Numbered from the stretch's first letter, positions 34,080-44,024 are shown. The stretch is 54,734 bases of DNA from Streptomyces inhibens (GCF_003389455.1 NZ_QUAC01000039.1:1-54734), one strand, 5' to 3'. Made by a program: numbers and translations. Notes: generated from the sequence alone by a model not told the origin.

Positions 34080-36647
34080 ATGCTGAGAACAGCCCTGCGC
34101 AACGTCCTCGCGCACAAGGCCCGTCTGGCCATGACCGTCCTCGCGGTCTGCCTGGGCGTCTCGTTCGTCTCCGGCACCCTGGTCTTCGCGGACTCCTCCG
34201 CCGTGGCCTACCGCGCCGCCGCGTCGAAGAACTTCGCGGACATCGCGGTCACCGTGACCCCGAAGGATCCCCCACCAGGGGCGGCAGCGGACCAACACAC
34301 CACCGTGCTCGACGACGCGCTCGCGAGGAAACTGGCCGATGTGCCCGGTGTCGCCGCCGTGCACCCGTCGGCCGACGGCTCGGCCACCCTGAACGCAGCG
34401 GATGGCACTCCGCTTCGGGCCGGCAAGACGTGGGCGAACCTGGCCGGCGCCTACATACCGGGCAAGGACGGCAAGGACGACAGCCGCTACCCGCTGGTCA
34501 AGGGCCACGCCCCACGGAACAGCGATGAACTCGCCGTGGACAGCGGCACCGCCGCCGCCGGCAGGTTCAGCATCGGTGACACGGTCACGCTGGCCACCGA
34601 CGGCCCGGTCATGACGAAGCGGCTCGTGGGCCTCGTCTCCACCGAGGACACCCGGGTGACCGCCGGCGGCACCCTCGCGCTGTTCGACAAGGCGACCGCC
34701 CAGAAGCTGTTCGCCACCCCGGGCCACTACTCCTCGATCGACCTGTCCGCCACGCCCGGCACCAACGCCGTCGAGCTCGCCAACCTGGTCACCGCCCTGC
34801 TCCCGGCCGACCGGGCCGAGGCCACCAGCGGCACCGCCCGGGCCACCCAGCAGGCCACCTACGTCGACACCCTGACCCGCGGTTACGAGAAGCTGCCGCT
34901 GGTCTTCGCCGGGGTCTCCCTGTTCATCGGATCGTTCCTCGTCGTCAACACCTTCACCATGCTCGTGACGCGGCGCACCCGTGAGATCGCGCTGCTGCGA
35001 GCCATCGGAGCCGCGCGACGCCAGGTGGTCCGCTCCGTCCTCCTGGAGGCCCTCCTGATCGGCCTCGCCGCATCGGCGGCCGGTTTCCTGCTCGGCCTCG
35101 GCATCGCCTCCGTACTGCCCGACGTCCTGAGCACCGACGGGGACACGCTGCCCCACGGTCCCCTGGTGATCGGCCCTCGCCCTGTCGTTGCGGCGCTCGG
35201 CGTGGGCGTGGGTGTCACCGTGCTCGCCGCGTGGCTGCCGTCGCGCAGGGCCGCGAAGGTCGCGCCCATCGAGGCGCTGCGCTCGGCCGAGCAGCCGCCC
35301 TCCACCACCCGATCCCGCGTCCGTGCCGTGGTGGGCCTGGTCCTTCTCGTCCTCGGCGCCGGTCTGCTGATCTCGCTCTCGGGGGCGAAGGACGCCTCGG
35401 AGAAGAACCTGCGGGACGCCATGCTCGGCTGTGCCGTCCTCGTCGTCGCCATGATCATGTTGGCACCGCTTCTCGCCGCCCCGGTGATCCGGCTGACCGG
35501 CCGTCTGACCGGCCGCTTCGGAATCACCGGCCATCTCGCGCGGGAGAACGCGCTGCGCGACCCGCGGCGCACCGCGGCCACCGCCGCCACCCTGATGATC
35601 AGCACCGCACTGGTCGCAGGGCTCGCCGTCATCGGAAACTCCACCGGACAGGCTCTCGACCGCCAGGCCGCAGCCGGCCTCGACGCCGACTACGTGATCA
35701 GCACCCGCACCCCCACGACCGGCATCGACCCGGCTGCCGTACAGCGGGTGGCCGACACCCCCGGAGTGCGGACCGCAACCGCCGTCACGGACTCCACCCT
35801 GTTCATCGGCGGCGGTGTCCGGAGTATCTCCGGCGTCGACCCCGCCACCGTCAACGCCGTCATGAAGCTCGACTTCGCCAGCGGCTCCCTGAAAGACCTC
35901 GGACCGGGCCGTATCGCCGTCTCCAGCACCATCGCCAAGGAACACGGCTTGAGCGCGGGCGGCCGACTCAACGCCCACATCGGCCGAAACCAGGAGTTCA
36001 AGAAGTACACCGTCGTGGGCGTCTACAAGGACAACCCCACCGCCCAGGACGCACTCGGCGCCCGCAGTGAGGTGCAGCAGCACAGCTCCAAGCCCGGCTC
36101 CCTCCAGCGGATCCTCGTCCGCACCGACGACGGCGCGGTCTCGAAGATCACCGCGGACCGGCTGCGCTCCGCCGTGGGCAACAGCCCTCTGCTGAAGGTG
36201 CAGGACCGGGCGGAACTCGTCCACGAGGCCGCCGGCACCATGAGCAACCTGCTGACCCTGATGTACGGGCTGCTCGCCATCGGCGCCGTGATCTCCTCGC
36301 TCGGCGTCGTGAACACCCTGGCCATGTCCGTCGCGGAACGCACCCGCGAGATCGGCGTACTGCGCGCCATCGGCATGGACCGCGCCGGTATACGGCGGAT
36401 GATCCGCCTGGAGTCGGTGACCGTCGCCGCCTTCGGCACACTGCTGGGCCTGGCAGGCGGGCTGTTCGGGGCCTGGACGGTCGGCGCGCTGGCCAACGGC
36501 GCAATGGCGGACTACTCCCTGGTGCTGCCCTGGGGCACGCTGCTCCTCGTGTGCCTGGTGTCCCTCGCGATCGGCACGCTCGCGGCTGCCGTCCCCGCCC
36601 GCCGGGCAGCCGCCCTGAGCCCGCTGGAAGCCGTCGCACAGTCGTGA
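34080..36647 (+). CDS. ABC exporter permease, tandem FtsX domains
   Basis: The 855-residue permease has an N-terminal transmembrane helix (LAMTVLAVCLGVSFVSGTLV), a large extracytoplasmic domain, and two FtsX cores. The first is LFIGSFLVVNTFTMLVTRRT with REIALLRAIGAARRQV; the second is MSVAERTREIGVLRAIGMDR near the C-terminus. The repeated REIxxLRAIG motif is the FtsX coupling region. Such permeases export antimicrobial peptides or lipids or extract substrates from the membrane. With the kinase/regulator pair upstream, self-protection or envelope detoxification is a reasonable inference. The gene ends before the terminator at 36760-36795. Confidence 0.9.
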   Translation: MLRTALRNVLAHKARLAMTVLAVCLGVSFVSGTLVFADSSAVAYRAAASKNFADIAVTVTPKDPPPGAAADQHTTVLDDALARKLADVPGVAAVHPSADGSATLNAADGTPLRAGKTWANLAGAYIPGKDGKDDSRYPLVKGHAPRNSDELAVDSGTAAAGRFSIGDTVTLATDGPVMTKRLVGLVSTEDTRVTAGGTLALFDKATAQKLFATPGHYSSIDLSATPGTNAVELANLVTALLPADRAEATSGTARATQQATYVDTLTRGYEKLPLVFAGVSLFIGSFLVVNTFTMLVTRRTREIALLRAIGAARRQVVRSVLLEALLIGLAASAAGFLLGLGIASVLPDVLSTDGDTLPHGPLVIGPRPVVAALGVGVGVTVLAAWLPSRRAAKVAPIEALRSAEQPPSTTRSRVRAVVGLVLLVLGAGLLISLSGAKDASEKNLRDAMLGCAVLVVAMIMLAPLLAAPVIRLTGRLTGRFGITGHLARENALRDPRRTAATAATLMISTALVAGLAVIGNSTGQALDRQAAAGLDADYVISTRTPTTGIDPAAVQRVADTPGVRTATAVTDSTLFIGGGVRSISGVDPATVNAVMKLDFASGSLKDLGPGRIAVSSTIAKEHGLSAGGRLNAHIGRNQEFKKYTVVGVYKDNPTAQDALGARSEVQQHSSKPGSLQRILVRTDDGAVSKITADRLRSAVGNSPLLKVQDRAELVHEAAGTMSNLLTLMYGLLAIGAVISSLGVVNTLAMSVAERTREIGVLRAIGMDRAGIRRMIRLESVTVAAFGTLLGLAGGLFGAWTVGALANGAMADYSLVLPWGTLLLVCLVSLAIGTLAAAVPARRAAALSPLEAVAQS

Positions 36648-36759
36648 CGCACATCCTCCGGCCCGTCGCGCCACCCTCTCTCCGGAACCGATCGTCACCA
36701 CCCGGGGCAGAGAACGGTCGCTTCAGCATCAAGGTCGTGCGCTGACACTCAACGCACAT

Positions 36760-36795
36760 GCTCCGGGCCGAGCCTTACGAGGTTCGGCCCGGAGC
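36760..36795. terminator. Bidirectional terminator between ABC systems
   Basis: A 15-bp stem (36760-36774 with 36781-36795, one G-T wobble) closes on the 6-nt loop TTACGA. It lies between the convergent exporter permease and oppF-type genes. Confidence 0.75.
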
Positions 36796-36911
36796 GCCGT
36801 GCGTCACCGCGCCGACATGCGCGCCGGCGCCGGCGCCGCGCAAAGCAGCGGATCAGCGATGGAGAGGGAGAGGGGACGGAGGTCTTCGTGTCCCACCGTC
36901 ACCGTCCCCCG

Positions 36912-37775
36912 TCACCCCGGACCATGCCGCTTCAGGGGATCGAGCTCCCGGCGCCGGCGGCTGATCGAGTCGGGGTCCCAGCCCGGCCGGGGAACGGATG
37001 CCAGCAGCAGCCGGGTATAGGGATGTCCGGGTGCCGTGAGCAGGTCCGCGACGGGCCGGTGTTCCATGGTCCGGCCCCGGTACAGGACGAGCGCCTCGTC
37101 GCAGACGTACCGGACGACGGCCAGGTCGTGGCTGACGAACACCAGGCCGATGCCGGTGTCGCGGCGGATGTCCGACAGCAGGTTGAGCACCTGTGCCTGC
37201 ACCGACACGTCCAGGGCGGACACCGCCTCGTCGAGCACGAGCACGGCGGGTTCGACGGCCAACGCCCGGGCGATCGCCGCACGTTGGCGCTGCCCGCCGG
37301 AGAGCCTGCGGGGCAGCGCGGCCGCCTCGCGGTCGCCGAGGCCGACCTGGGCCAGCAGCTCCCTGGCGCGGGCCGTCCGGGCCGCGCGGTCGTGGAGCCC
37401 GTGCAGGCGCAGCACCCCGTCGATGGTCGCGCCGATGCTGATCCGCGCGTCCAGCGAGAGGTAGGGGTCCTGAAAGACGATCTGGACCGCCTTGGCCCGG
37501 GCCAGCCGGGCCTCCTTCCCGCGTACGGTCGCGGCCAGCGGCTCGCCCTGGACCAGGATCCGTCCCGCGTCCGGGCGTTCGAGGCCGATCAGCATCCGGG
37601 CCGTGGTGGTCTTGCCGGAACCCGACTCCCCGACGATGCCGAGCGCCCCGCCGGCCCGTACGGAGAACGACAGGTCGTCGACCGCGACGACCTCCGCCGC
37701 TCCCGTCCGGTAGGTCTTGCGCAGTCCGCTCACCTGGAGCAGCGGGCGCGCTGCGGGGGTGGGATCGGTGGTCAA
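36912..37775 (-). CDS. oppF: Oligopeptide ABC transporter ATPase, OppF type
   Basis: The second ATPase (287 aa) of the importer. Walker A is GESGSGKTT, the signature RLSGGQRQRAAIARAL and Walker B AVLVLDEAVSALD. The C-terminal Opp extension has HPYTRLLLASVP, but the cysteine tail usual for a 4Fe-4S site is absent. I propose a TTG start at 37775, which overlaps the oppD stop (TTGA) with GGAGGA just upstream. It is the last gene of a six-gene operon controlled from 44088-44116. Confidence 0.88.
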   Translation of the reverse strand: MTTDPTPAARPLLQVSGLRKTYRTGAAEVVAVDDLSFSVRAGGALGIVGESGSGKTTTARMLIGLERPDAGRILVQGEPLAATVRGKEARLARAKAVQIVFQDPYLSLDARISIGATIDGVLRLHGLHDRAARTARARELLAQVGLGDREAAALPRRLSGGQRQRAAIARALAVEPAVLVLDEAVSALDVSVQAQVLNLLSDIRRDTGIGLVFVSHDLAVVRYVCDEALVLYRGRTMEHRPVADLLTAPGHPYTRLLLASVPRPGWDPDSISRRRRELDPLKRHGPG

Positions 37776-38803
37776 CTGTCCTCCTTGCTCGGCGAGAGGG
37801 AGCCGGCTGCCGCCACGGCGACCGCGCCGGGCGTAGCGGTGAGTTCGTGGGCGCGGTGGCAGGCGACCAGGGCCGGGCCCTGCCGTTCCAGTGGCGGCGG
37901 TGACTGGTCGCAGTGTCCGGGCCGGGCGAAGCGGCAGCGGGACGCGAAGGAGCAGCCGGGCGCGGAGTCCAGCAGGCCCATCGGAGCCCCGGGGATCGGG
38001 GTGAGGCGGGCGACCGGTCCGTCCGGCGCCGACAGGGGCGGGGACGAGCCGAGCAGGCCGGCGGTGTACGGGTGGCGGGGTGCGGCGAAGAGTTCGGCCG
38101 TGGTCGCCGTCTCGACGATCCGCCCGGCGTACATCACGTAGATCCGGTCGCAGGCGGCGGCTGCGAGTTCGATGTCGTGGGTGATGAGGAGCAGGCCCAG
38201 GCCGTGTTCGCGTTGCAGCTTTCCCAGGATGGCCATGATCTCGGCCTGGGTGCTGACGTCGAGGGCGGTGGTCGGTTCGTCGCACAGCAGCAGCCGGGGT
38301 TCGGCGGTGAGCGCGGCGGCGATCATGACGCGCTGGAGCATTCCGCCGGAGAGTTCGTGCGGGTACTGATTCAGGTGCCGGGCGGGGTCCGGCAGGCCGA
38401 CCGCGGTGAGCAGTTCGACGGCCCGGGCGTTCGCCCGGTCCTTGGACCAGCCACGGCCCAGGCGCAGCGACTCGGTGAGGAAGTCCCCGATGCGGCGCAC
38501 CGGGTTGATGCCGGCCCGGGGGTCCTGGAAGATCATGGACGCCTTGGTCGTGCGCACTGCGCGCAGACTCGCGGCGTCGGCGCCGACCAGGTCGGTCCCG
38601 TCGACACGGACCCGGCCGTCGATCCCGGCGCCGGCCGGGAACAGGCCGAGGGCGGCCCGGGCGGTGACCGACTTCCCGGAGCCGGATTCGCCGACCAGGG
38701 CGACGACCTCGCCGGCAAAGACGCTCAGGCTGATGCCGTCCAGCACCGGGCGGGCCATCCCGGGCAGGGCGATGCTCAGGGACTCGTATTCGAGCAATGC
38801 CAT
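37772..38803 (-). CDS. oppD: Oligopeptide ABC transporter ATPase, OppD type
   Basis: An ATPase of 343 residues with Walker A GESGSGKSV, signature HELSGGMLQRVMIAAAL and Walker B LLLCDEPTTALDVS. The C-terminal Opp/Dpp domain contains HPYTAGLLGSSP and a cysteine-rich segment (CSFASRCRFARPGHCDQSPP), the typical oligopeptide-binding extension with an iron-sulfur-type Cys set. The ATG at 38803 overlaps the oppC stop (TGATG), and the stop overlaps the oppF start. Confidence 0.92.
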   Translation of the reverse strand: MALLEYESLSIALPGMARPVLDGISLSVFAGEVVALVGESGSGKSVTARAALGLFPAGAGIDGRVRVDGTDLVGADAASLRAVRTTKASMIFQDPRAGINPVRRIGDFLTESLRLGRGWSKDRANARAVELLTAVGLPDPARHLNQYPHELSGGMLQRVMIAAALTAEPRLLLCDEPTTALDVSTQAEIMAILGKLQREHGLGLLLITHDIELAAAACDRIYVMYAGRIVETATTAELFAAPRHPYTAGLLGSSPPLSAPDGPVARLTPIPGAPMGLLDSAPGCSFASRCRFARPGHCDQSPPPLERQGPALVACHRAHELTATPGAVAVAAAGSLSPSKEDS

Positions 38804-39666
38804 CAGGAGTCCCTCCCTGCGAGCCGGTCGCCGAGGCTCTCCCCGACGACATTGAAGGCGACGACGACCAGGACGACCGCGACAGCCGGCACGATCGCGG
38901 ACAGTGGCTCGCCTTGCAGAACGGCGGCCTGACCCTGATTGATCATCGCGCCCCAGTCGGGTGTCGGCGGCTGTACGCCAAAGCCCAGGAACGACAGGGC
39001 GGCGAGGTCGAGCAGCGCGTATCCGAAGTTCACCGTCGACTGCGCGAGCACGGTCGGGCCGATGTTCGGCAGCAGTCTGCGGACCGCGACGAACATCGCG
39101 GAGTGCCCCTGCACGCGGTAGGCGGCGATGTAGGGCCGGGCCTTCTCCTGCACGGCCAGGCCGCGCACCAGGCGGGCGGTGTACGGCATGTAGGCGATCG
39201 CCATGGCGAGCACCGGCGCCGTCATCCCCTTGCCGAAGATGGCCACCGCGAGGATCGCGAGGAGCAGCGCGGGGAAAGCGAACACGATGTCGAGCATCCG
39301 GCCGACGACGGTGTCGATCCACCCGCCCCGCCAGGCGGTGAACAGGCCGACGGCGATGCCCGTCACGGTGGAGAACAGCACCACCGCGAGCGGCCCGGCG
39401 AGGCTGGTACGAGTTCCCTCGATCAAGGCCGAGAAGGTGTCGTGCCCGCCCTGGTCGGTCCCCAGCCAGTGGTCGGCGCTCGGGCCCGCGAGGCCGGCGC
39501 CCAGACCGCCGAAGGTCGGATCCTGGGGCGCCAGCCAGGGCGCGAACAGCGAGACCAGGACGAACAGGACCAGGAGGAGCAGGCACAGGCGCTGGAGCCA
39601 ACCGCCGCCCAGGGCCCGGAGCCGGGTGAGCGGGCCGCGCACCACACCTGCGATCTGTGCGCTCAT
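38803..39666 (-). CDS. oppC: Oligopeptide ABC transporter permease, OppC type
   Basis: The 287-residue inner-membrane permease has an N-terminal helix (LCLLLLVLFVLVSLFAPWL), the OppC-type start of the periplasmic segment (HWLGTDQGGHDTFSALIEGT) and a BPD_transp_1 core with five more helices. The coupling (EAA) region is around AAYRVQGHSAMFVAVRRLLPN. The ATG at 39666 overlaps the oppB stop by 4 bp (ATGA). Confidence 0.92.
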   Translation of the reverse strand: MSAQIAGVVRGPLTRLRALGGGWLQRLCLLLLVLFVLVSLFAPWLAPQDPTFGGLGAGLAGPSADHWLGTDQGGHDTFSALIEGTRTSLAGPLAVVLFSTVTGIAVGLFTAWRGGWIDTVVGRMLDIVFAFPALLLAILAVAIFGKGMTAPVLAMAIAYMPYTARLVRGLAVQEKARPYIAAYRVQGHSAMFVAVRRLLPNIGPTVLAQSTVNFGYALLDLAALSFLGFGVQPPTPDWGAMINQGQAAVLQGEPLSAIVPAVAVVLVVVAFNVVGESLGDRLAGRDS

Positions 39667-40631
39667 CGTGCACTCCCCGCTGCCGCCACACGCGGATCGA
39701 TCAGCGGATGCACCAGGTCCACCAGGGCGTTGACCACGACGAACGCGGCCACCACGAGCAGGACGATCGCCTGCACCACCTGGAAGTCCAGCTGGTTCAC
39801 CGACTGCACCAGCAGGGACCCCACGCCCGACATGCCGAACGCGGTCTCCACGATCGCGGTGCTCACCAGCATCCCCGAGACCAGCAGCGCGGAGACCGTG
39901 ACGATCGGTCCGAGCGCGTTGCGCAGCACATGACGCCGGATCACGGTCCGGCGCGGTGTGCCCCGGCTCAGCGCGACCTCGACGTGCTCGCGGCGCAGCT
40001 CGTCCAGCATCGCCGAGCGGGTCACGCGGGTCACCAGGGCCATGAAGGTCACGGACAGGGCCACCGCGGGAAGGACGACGTGGTGCAGTCTGTCGAGTAC
40101 GCCGCTGCCGTTCCCGATGGTGGGGAACCAGCCGAGCCGTACCCCGAACACCGACCTCAGCAGCAGTGCGGCGACGAAGGCGGGGGCGGCGGCCCCCACC
40201 GTCACCAGCAGCATCAGCGTCGCGTCGGTACGTGTGCCCCGTCGCAGCGCCCCGACCATGCCGGCTGCGACGCCCACCACCGCGATCATCAGCGCCGACA
40301 CCCCGACCAGCAGCAGGGAGGCCGGCAGGCGCGACCAGATGACCGAGCTGACGTCCTGGTGGAAGAGGTAGGACCGGCCGAAGTCGCCGTGGAGCACGCC
40401 CTCCAGCCACTGCCCGTACCGGACCAGGAACGGCTCGTCGAACCCGTACTGCCGCCGGATTTCGGCGAGTTCCTGCGGGCTCGCGCTGCGTCCGCGCACC
40501 AGGAAGCTCGCCGGGTCGCCCGGCGCCAGGTACAGCGAGGAGAACACCAGGAACGAGGTGACCAGGAGGGTCGCGGCCATCCCGGCCAGTCTGCGCAGAG
40601 CCCGTAGCGCCCGCGCTATTGCGCCTCTCAT
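39663..40631 (-). CDS. oppB: Oligopeptide ABC transporter permease, OppB type
   Basis: The 322-residue permease starts at ATG 40631, overlapping the binding-protein stop (ATGA). It has an N-terminal helix (MAATLLVTSFLVFSSLYLAP, PGDPAS), the OppB hallmark RRQYGFDEPFLVRYGQWL, five further helices and the coupling motif VALSRGTPRRTVIRRHVLRN. It forms the channel together with OppC. Confidence 0.92.
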   Translation of the reverse strand: MRGAIARALRALRRLAGMAATLLVTSFLVFSSLYLAPGDPASFLVRGRSASPQELAEIRRQYGFDEPFLVRYGQWLEGVLHGDFGRSYLFHQDVSSVIWSRLPASLLLVGVSALMIAVVGVAAGMVGALRRGTRTDATLMLLVTVGAAAPAFVAALLLRSVFGVRLGWFPTIGNGSGVLDRLHHVVLPAVALSVTFMALVTRVTRSAMLDELRREHVEVALSRGTPRRTVIRRHVLRNALGPIVTVSALLVSGMLVSTAIVETAFGMSGVGSLLVQSVNQLDFQVVQAIVLLVVAAFVVVNALVDLVHPLIDPRVAAAGSAR

Positions 40632-42301
40632 CCCTTCGCCCCGATCTCGGCCGCCCACGGGTAGTAGAGGTAGGCGATCGACGGCTGGACGCCGGTGATC
40701 CGCTTGCCGAGGAAGACGCTCACGGGCTGTGTGTACAGGGGCAGCCAGGGCAGTTCCTTCATGGCGATCTGCTGGGCCGCCGCGCTGGCGGCGGCGTGCG
40801 CGGCCGGGTCGTAGGTGCCGACGGCCCGGTCGACGGCCGCGTCGAAGCGGGGGTCGGACCAGCCGCCGTAGTTGGTGAACGCGCCGGTCCGCAGGGAGCC
40901 GTACATGTCCAGCGGGTCGGTGATCGACGTGTACCAGAAGGTGAGGAAGAGGTCGATGCCCTTGCGGGCGGCCGGGTCGGTGAAGAGCGTCGAGTACTTC
41001 TCCGCGGAGAGGGTGTCGATCCGGGGCTTCAGCCCGATGGCCGTGGCCGCCTGGGCGACGGCCTGGGTGATGATCGTCGTCTGGGAGTCCAGCGGACTGG
41101 TCGCGATCACGATCTGCTGGCCGTTCACTCCGGTCTTCGCGGCGAGCTTCTTGGCCTTGGCCGGGTCGTACGGGTAGCTCGGCAGGTCCTTGAGGAGGCC
41201 CTTACGGGTCGCGGCGGGCACGTCGTGCCAGAGGTTCTCGGTGACCAGCGAGTCGGCGACCTCGCCGGCCCCGCCGACTCCGGCCTTGATGATGCCCTTG
41301 CGGTCGATGGCCATGAGCAGGGCCTGGCGCACCTTGGCGTCGCCCAGCGGGCCCTTGAGGTTGCTGACCACCTCGTCGGCGACGGTGGTGTTCCGGCCGA
41401 AGTACAGCGTTCCGGCCTGGGACGACCGCAGTTGGGCGTACGCGCCGGGCGGGACCATCCAGCCGCCGTCGACCTCACCGCTCTGGAAGGCGTTGACACG
41501 GGTCGTCGGGTCGCCCAGGAACACGAACTTCGCCTGGCGCGCCTTGGCCTTGAGCTTGGGGTTCCAGTAGCCGTCGAACCTCTTGAGCACGAGTGACTGG
41601 CCCGGGGTCCAGGAGGAGAACGAGAAGGGGCCGGTGCAGTTCACGCCGCCCTTGGGGCTGCCGTAGTCCTTGCCGGCCTTGGCCAGGGTGGCGGCGGACT
41701 CGACCGTGCCGGGACTGGCGGCCAGGTACTTGTTGAAGGTGGAGTCCGGCTTCGCCAGCGTGACGGTGACCTCCAGCGGGCCGCTCTTGGCGACCGACCT
41801 CACGTTCCGGAACGGATAGGCCCAGACGCCGGCCGTGGCGGGGTCGAGGTTGCGGCGCAGCGAGGCGACGACATCGTCCGCGGTGAGCACCGTCCCGTCG
41901 TGGAAGCGCACGCCGGGCCGGATCTTGTAGACCCAGGTGGTGGGCGTCGGATTGGCGTACGAGGCCGCCAGGTTCGGCGAGGTCGTCAGGTCGGGGTTCC
42001 AACGGAGCAGGCTCTCGCAGACGTTGGCGAGAATCTGGTTGGGCGGGTAGTCGAACGCGTAGGCGTAGTCGATCGAGGTCGGCTCGGCGAAGAGCGACCA
42101 GGTGAAGGAGTCCAGCTCGCCGGTGGCGGCGGGCGTCCGGTCCGTGAGCCGGTACGCGGCGGTTCCGCCGTCGCCCTGGCCGGGGTGCGCGGTGCCGCTG
42201 CAGGCGCTCGTGATGAGCACCGCGGCCGCCGCGAGGAAGGTCCGTACGGTGTGACGGAACGGTCGTGGCTGCCGCCGCGATCTCGCTCTGGCTGAGGGCA
42301 T
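40628..42301 (-). CDS. ABC transporter substrate-binding lipoprotein (SBP_bac_5)
   Basis: A 557-residue peptide/solute-binding lipoprotein with a basic N-terminus, hydrophobic core and lipobox LITSAC with lipid-anchored C34. Family landmarks include WVYKIRPGVRFHDGTVLTADD near residue 130 and VRQALLMAIDRKGI. Such proteins bind oligopeptides, nickel chelates or opine-like compounds. The gene lies 40 bp downstream of the amidohydrolase gene and overlaps oppB, so the ligand is probably the amidohydrolase substrate or its precursor. Confidence 0.92.
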   Translation of the reverse strand: MPSARARSRRQPRPFRHTVRTFLAAAAVLITSACSGTAHPGQGDGGTAAYRLTDRTPAATGELDSFTWSLFAEPTSIDYAYAFDYPPNQILANVCESLLRWNPDLTTSPNLAASYANPTPTTWVYKIRPGVRFHDGTVLTADDVVASLRRNLDPATAGVWAYPFRNVRSVAKSGPLEVTVTLAKPDSTFNKYLAASPGTVESAATLAKAGKDYGSPKGGVNCTGPFSFSSWTPGQSLVLKRFDGYWNPKLKAKARQAKFVFLGDPTTRVNAFQSGEVDGGWMVPPGAYAQLRSSQAGTLYFGRNTTVADEVVSNLKGPLGDAKVRQALLMAIDRKGIIKAGVGGAGEVADSLVTENLWHDVPAATRKGLLKDLPSYPYDPAKAKKLAAKTGVNGQQIVIATSPLDSQTTIITQAVAQAATAIGLKPRIDTLSAEKYSTLFTDPAARKGIDLFLTFWYTSITDPLDMYGSLRTGAFTNYGGWSDPRFDAAVDRAVGTYDPAAHAAASAAAQQIAMKELPWLPLYTQPVSVFLGKRITGVQPSIAYLYYPWAAEIGAKG

Positions 42302-42341
42302 CGTCTACCTCCGTCTGGGGTGGGCTCGGTGAAGTGCGTGA

Positions 42342-44024
42342 TCAGTCGGTCGCGGCGAAGACGAGTTGCCCGTCGATGTAGGTACGGCTCACCCGGGTGT
42401 CGGCGATCTCCAGAGGGGGGTGCGCGAAGGGGTCGCGGTCGAGGACGACGAGATCCGCGTACTTGCCCGCCTCGACGGTGCCGGTCACCTCGTCGAGGTG
42501 GTTCACCCAGGCGCTGCCCGCGGTGTAGGCGGTCAGCGCCTGGGCCAGGGTCAGGGCCTGCTCGGGGAAGAACGGGGCACAGGGCTCCGGTGTCCCGGGC
42601 GCGTTCGGCGCCTCGACGGGTACGGCGCGGTTGACGGCGACATGGATGCCCCACAGCGGGTTGGGGCTGCTCACCGACCAGTCGCTGCCGGCGACCAGCC
42701 GGGCTCCGGCGCGCTTCAGGTCCCCGAACGGGTACTGCAGGGCGGCGCGTTCGGGCCCCAGGAACGGGATCGTCAGCTCGTCCATCTGCGGTTCGTGCGC
42801 AGCCCACAGTGCCTGGATGTTCGCGGCGACGTCCAGGCTCGCGAAGCGTCCGATGTCGTCGGGGTGGACGAGCTGGAGGTGGGCCATGTGGTGGCGGTTG
42901 TCGTTGACGCCGTTGGCGGTGCGGGCCGCGGCGAGTGCGTCGAGGGCCTCGCGGACGGCGCGGTCCCCGAGGGCGTGGAAGTGGACCTGGAAGCCCGAGC
43001 GGTCGAGCGCGCACACCGCCTCGGCGAGCAGGCCGGGTTCGATGAAGCTCAGCCCGGAGTTGGCGGTGGCGCAGCCGCAGCCGTCGAGGTAGGGATCGAG
43101 CATTCCGGCGGTGAAGTTCTCGGCGATGCCGTCCTGCATGATCTTCACGCTGGTGGCGTTGAAGCGGCCCACCTGGCCGGTGCGGCGGCGCTCCTCCAGT
43201 TCGGGAAGCTGTTCCAGGCCGTGTTCGCGGTCCCACCAGAGAGCTCCGACGACGCGGGCGCGCAGCGAGCCTTCACGCGCCGCGCGCAGGTAGACGTCGA
43301 AGTTGTCGGGGTTGCCGGGGAAGACGCCGATCATGGCGTCCTGCCAGCCGGTCACCCCGAGGGCGAACAGGTGCTCCTGCGCGGCGAGCAGCCCGGCGTA
43401 TGCCTCGTCCGGCGTCGCGAGGGGCATGTGCCGGCCGACCAGGTCCATGGCGCCCTCCTGGAGGGTGCCGGCCGGAGCGCCGTCCGGCTCCCGCTCGATC
43501 CGGCCGTCCGCCGGGTCGGGGGTGTGGCGGTCGATGCCCGAGAGCTCCAGCGCGCGGGAGTTGGCCCAGGCGCCGTGGCCGTCCCGGTTGGTGAGCATGA
43601 CGGGCCGGTCCAGCACCACCGCGTCGAGCATGCCGCGCGTCGGCGTGCCACCGGGGAAGATGTCCATCGACCAGCCGCCACCGCGGATCCAGGCCGCGTC
43701 CGGGTGGTCCTTGGCGTACTGGGCCACCACCGCCAGATAGCCGTCGACGGAGCGCTGATCGCTCAGGTCGCAGCCGAGCATCTGGACCCCGGCCACCACA
43801 GGGTGGACATGGGCGTCCTGGAACCCGGGGACGAGCAGGCCGCCCGCGAGGTCGACGACCTCCGTTGCCGCGTCCGCGAGCGACCACACCGTGGCCGCGT
43901 CGTCGACGGCGAGGATCCGGCCGCCCCCTACGGCGACGGCGGCGTCCACCGGCGCCGGCCCGGTCCCGGTGAAGACCCGGCCTCCCACGAAAACGGTGTC
44001 GGCCCGCTGGCTGGTGTTCGCCAT
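42342..44024 (-). CDS. YtcJ-type metal-dependent amidohydrolase
   Basis: The 560-residue enzyme starts at ATG 44024 with GGAGGATGCGTTG upstream. Metal motif HVH is at 72-74. FQVHFHALGDRAVREALDAL, RHHMAHLQLVHPDD and LVAGSDWSV carry the remaining metal ligands. It belongs to the same subgroup as the 3764-5428 enzyme but the two are clearly diverged. It is first in a leftward operon with an oligopeptide-type importer, so it probably cleaves an imported amide or formamide-type compound. Its promoter (TTGACA/TTCACT) overlaps the operator at 44088-44116. Confidence 0.88.
   Translation of the reverse strand: MANTSQRADTVFVGGRVFTGTGPAPVDAAVAVGGGRILAVDDAATVWSLADAATEVVDLAGGLLVPGFQDAHVHPVVAGVQMLGCDLSDQRSVDGYLAVVAQYAKDHPDAAWIRGGGWSMDIFPGGTPTRGMLDAVVLDRPVMLTNRDGHGAWANSRALELSGIDRHTPDPADGRIEREPDGAPAGTLQEGAMDLVGRHMPLATPDEAYAGLLAAQEHLFALGVTGWQDAMIGVFPGNPDNFDVYLRAAREGSLRARVVGALWWDREHGLEQLPELEERRRTGQVGRFNATSVKIMQDGIAENFTAGMLDPYLDGCGCATANSGLSFIEPGLLAEAVCALDRSGFQVHFHALGDRAVREALDALAAARTANGVNDNRHHMAHLQLVHPDDIGRFASLDVAANIQALWAAHEPQMDELTIPFLGPERAALQYPFGDLKRAGARLVAGSDWSVSSPNPLWGIHVAVNRAVPVEAPNAPGTPEPCAPFFPEQALTLAQALTAYTAGSAWVNHLDEVTGTVEAGKYADLVVLDRDPFAHPPLEIADTRVSRTYIDGQLVFAATD

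Noticed and set aside
33159..36647. MacB-like exporter as the dedicated lanthipeptide transporter
   Set aside because: It is not a LanT-type transporter, and it is separated by the regulators and a 550-bp gap, so only proximity supports it.
34065..36701. An 878-codon minus-strand ORF across the exporter permease
   Set aside because: It is composed of Gly/Gln/Asp/Val-rich low-complexity sequence typical of an antisense frame.
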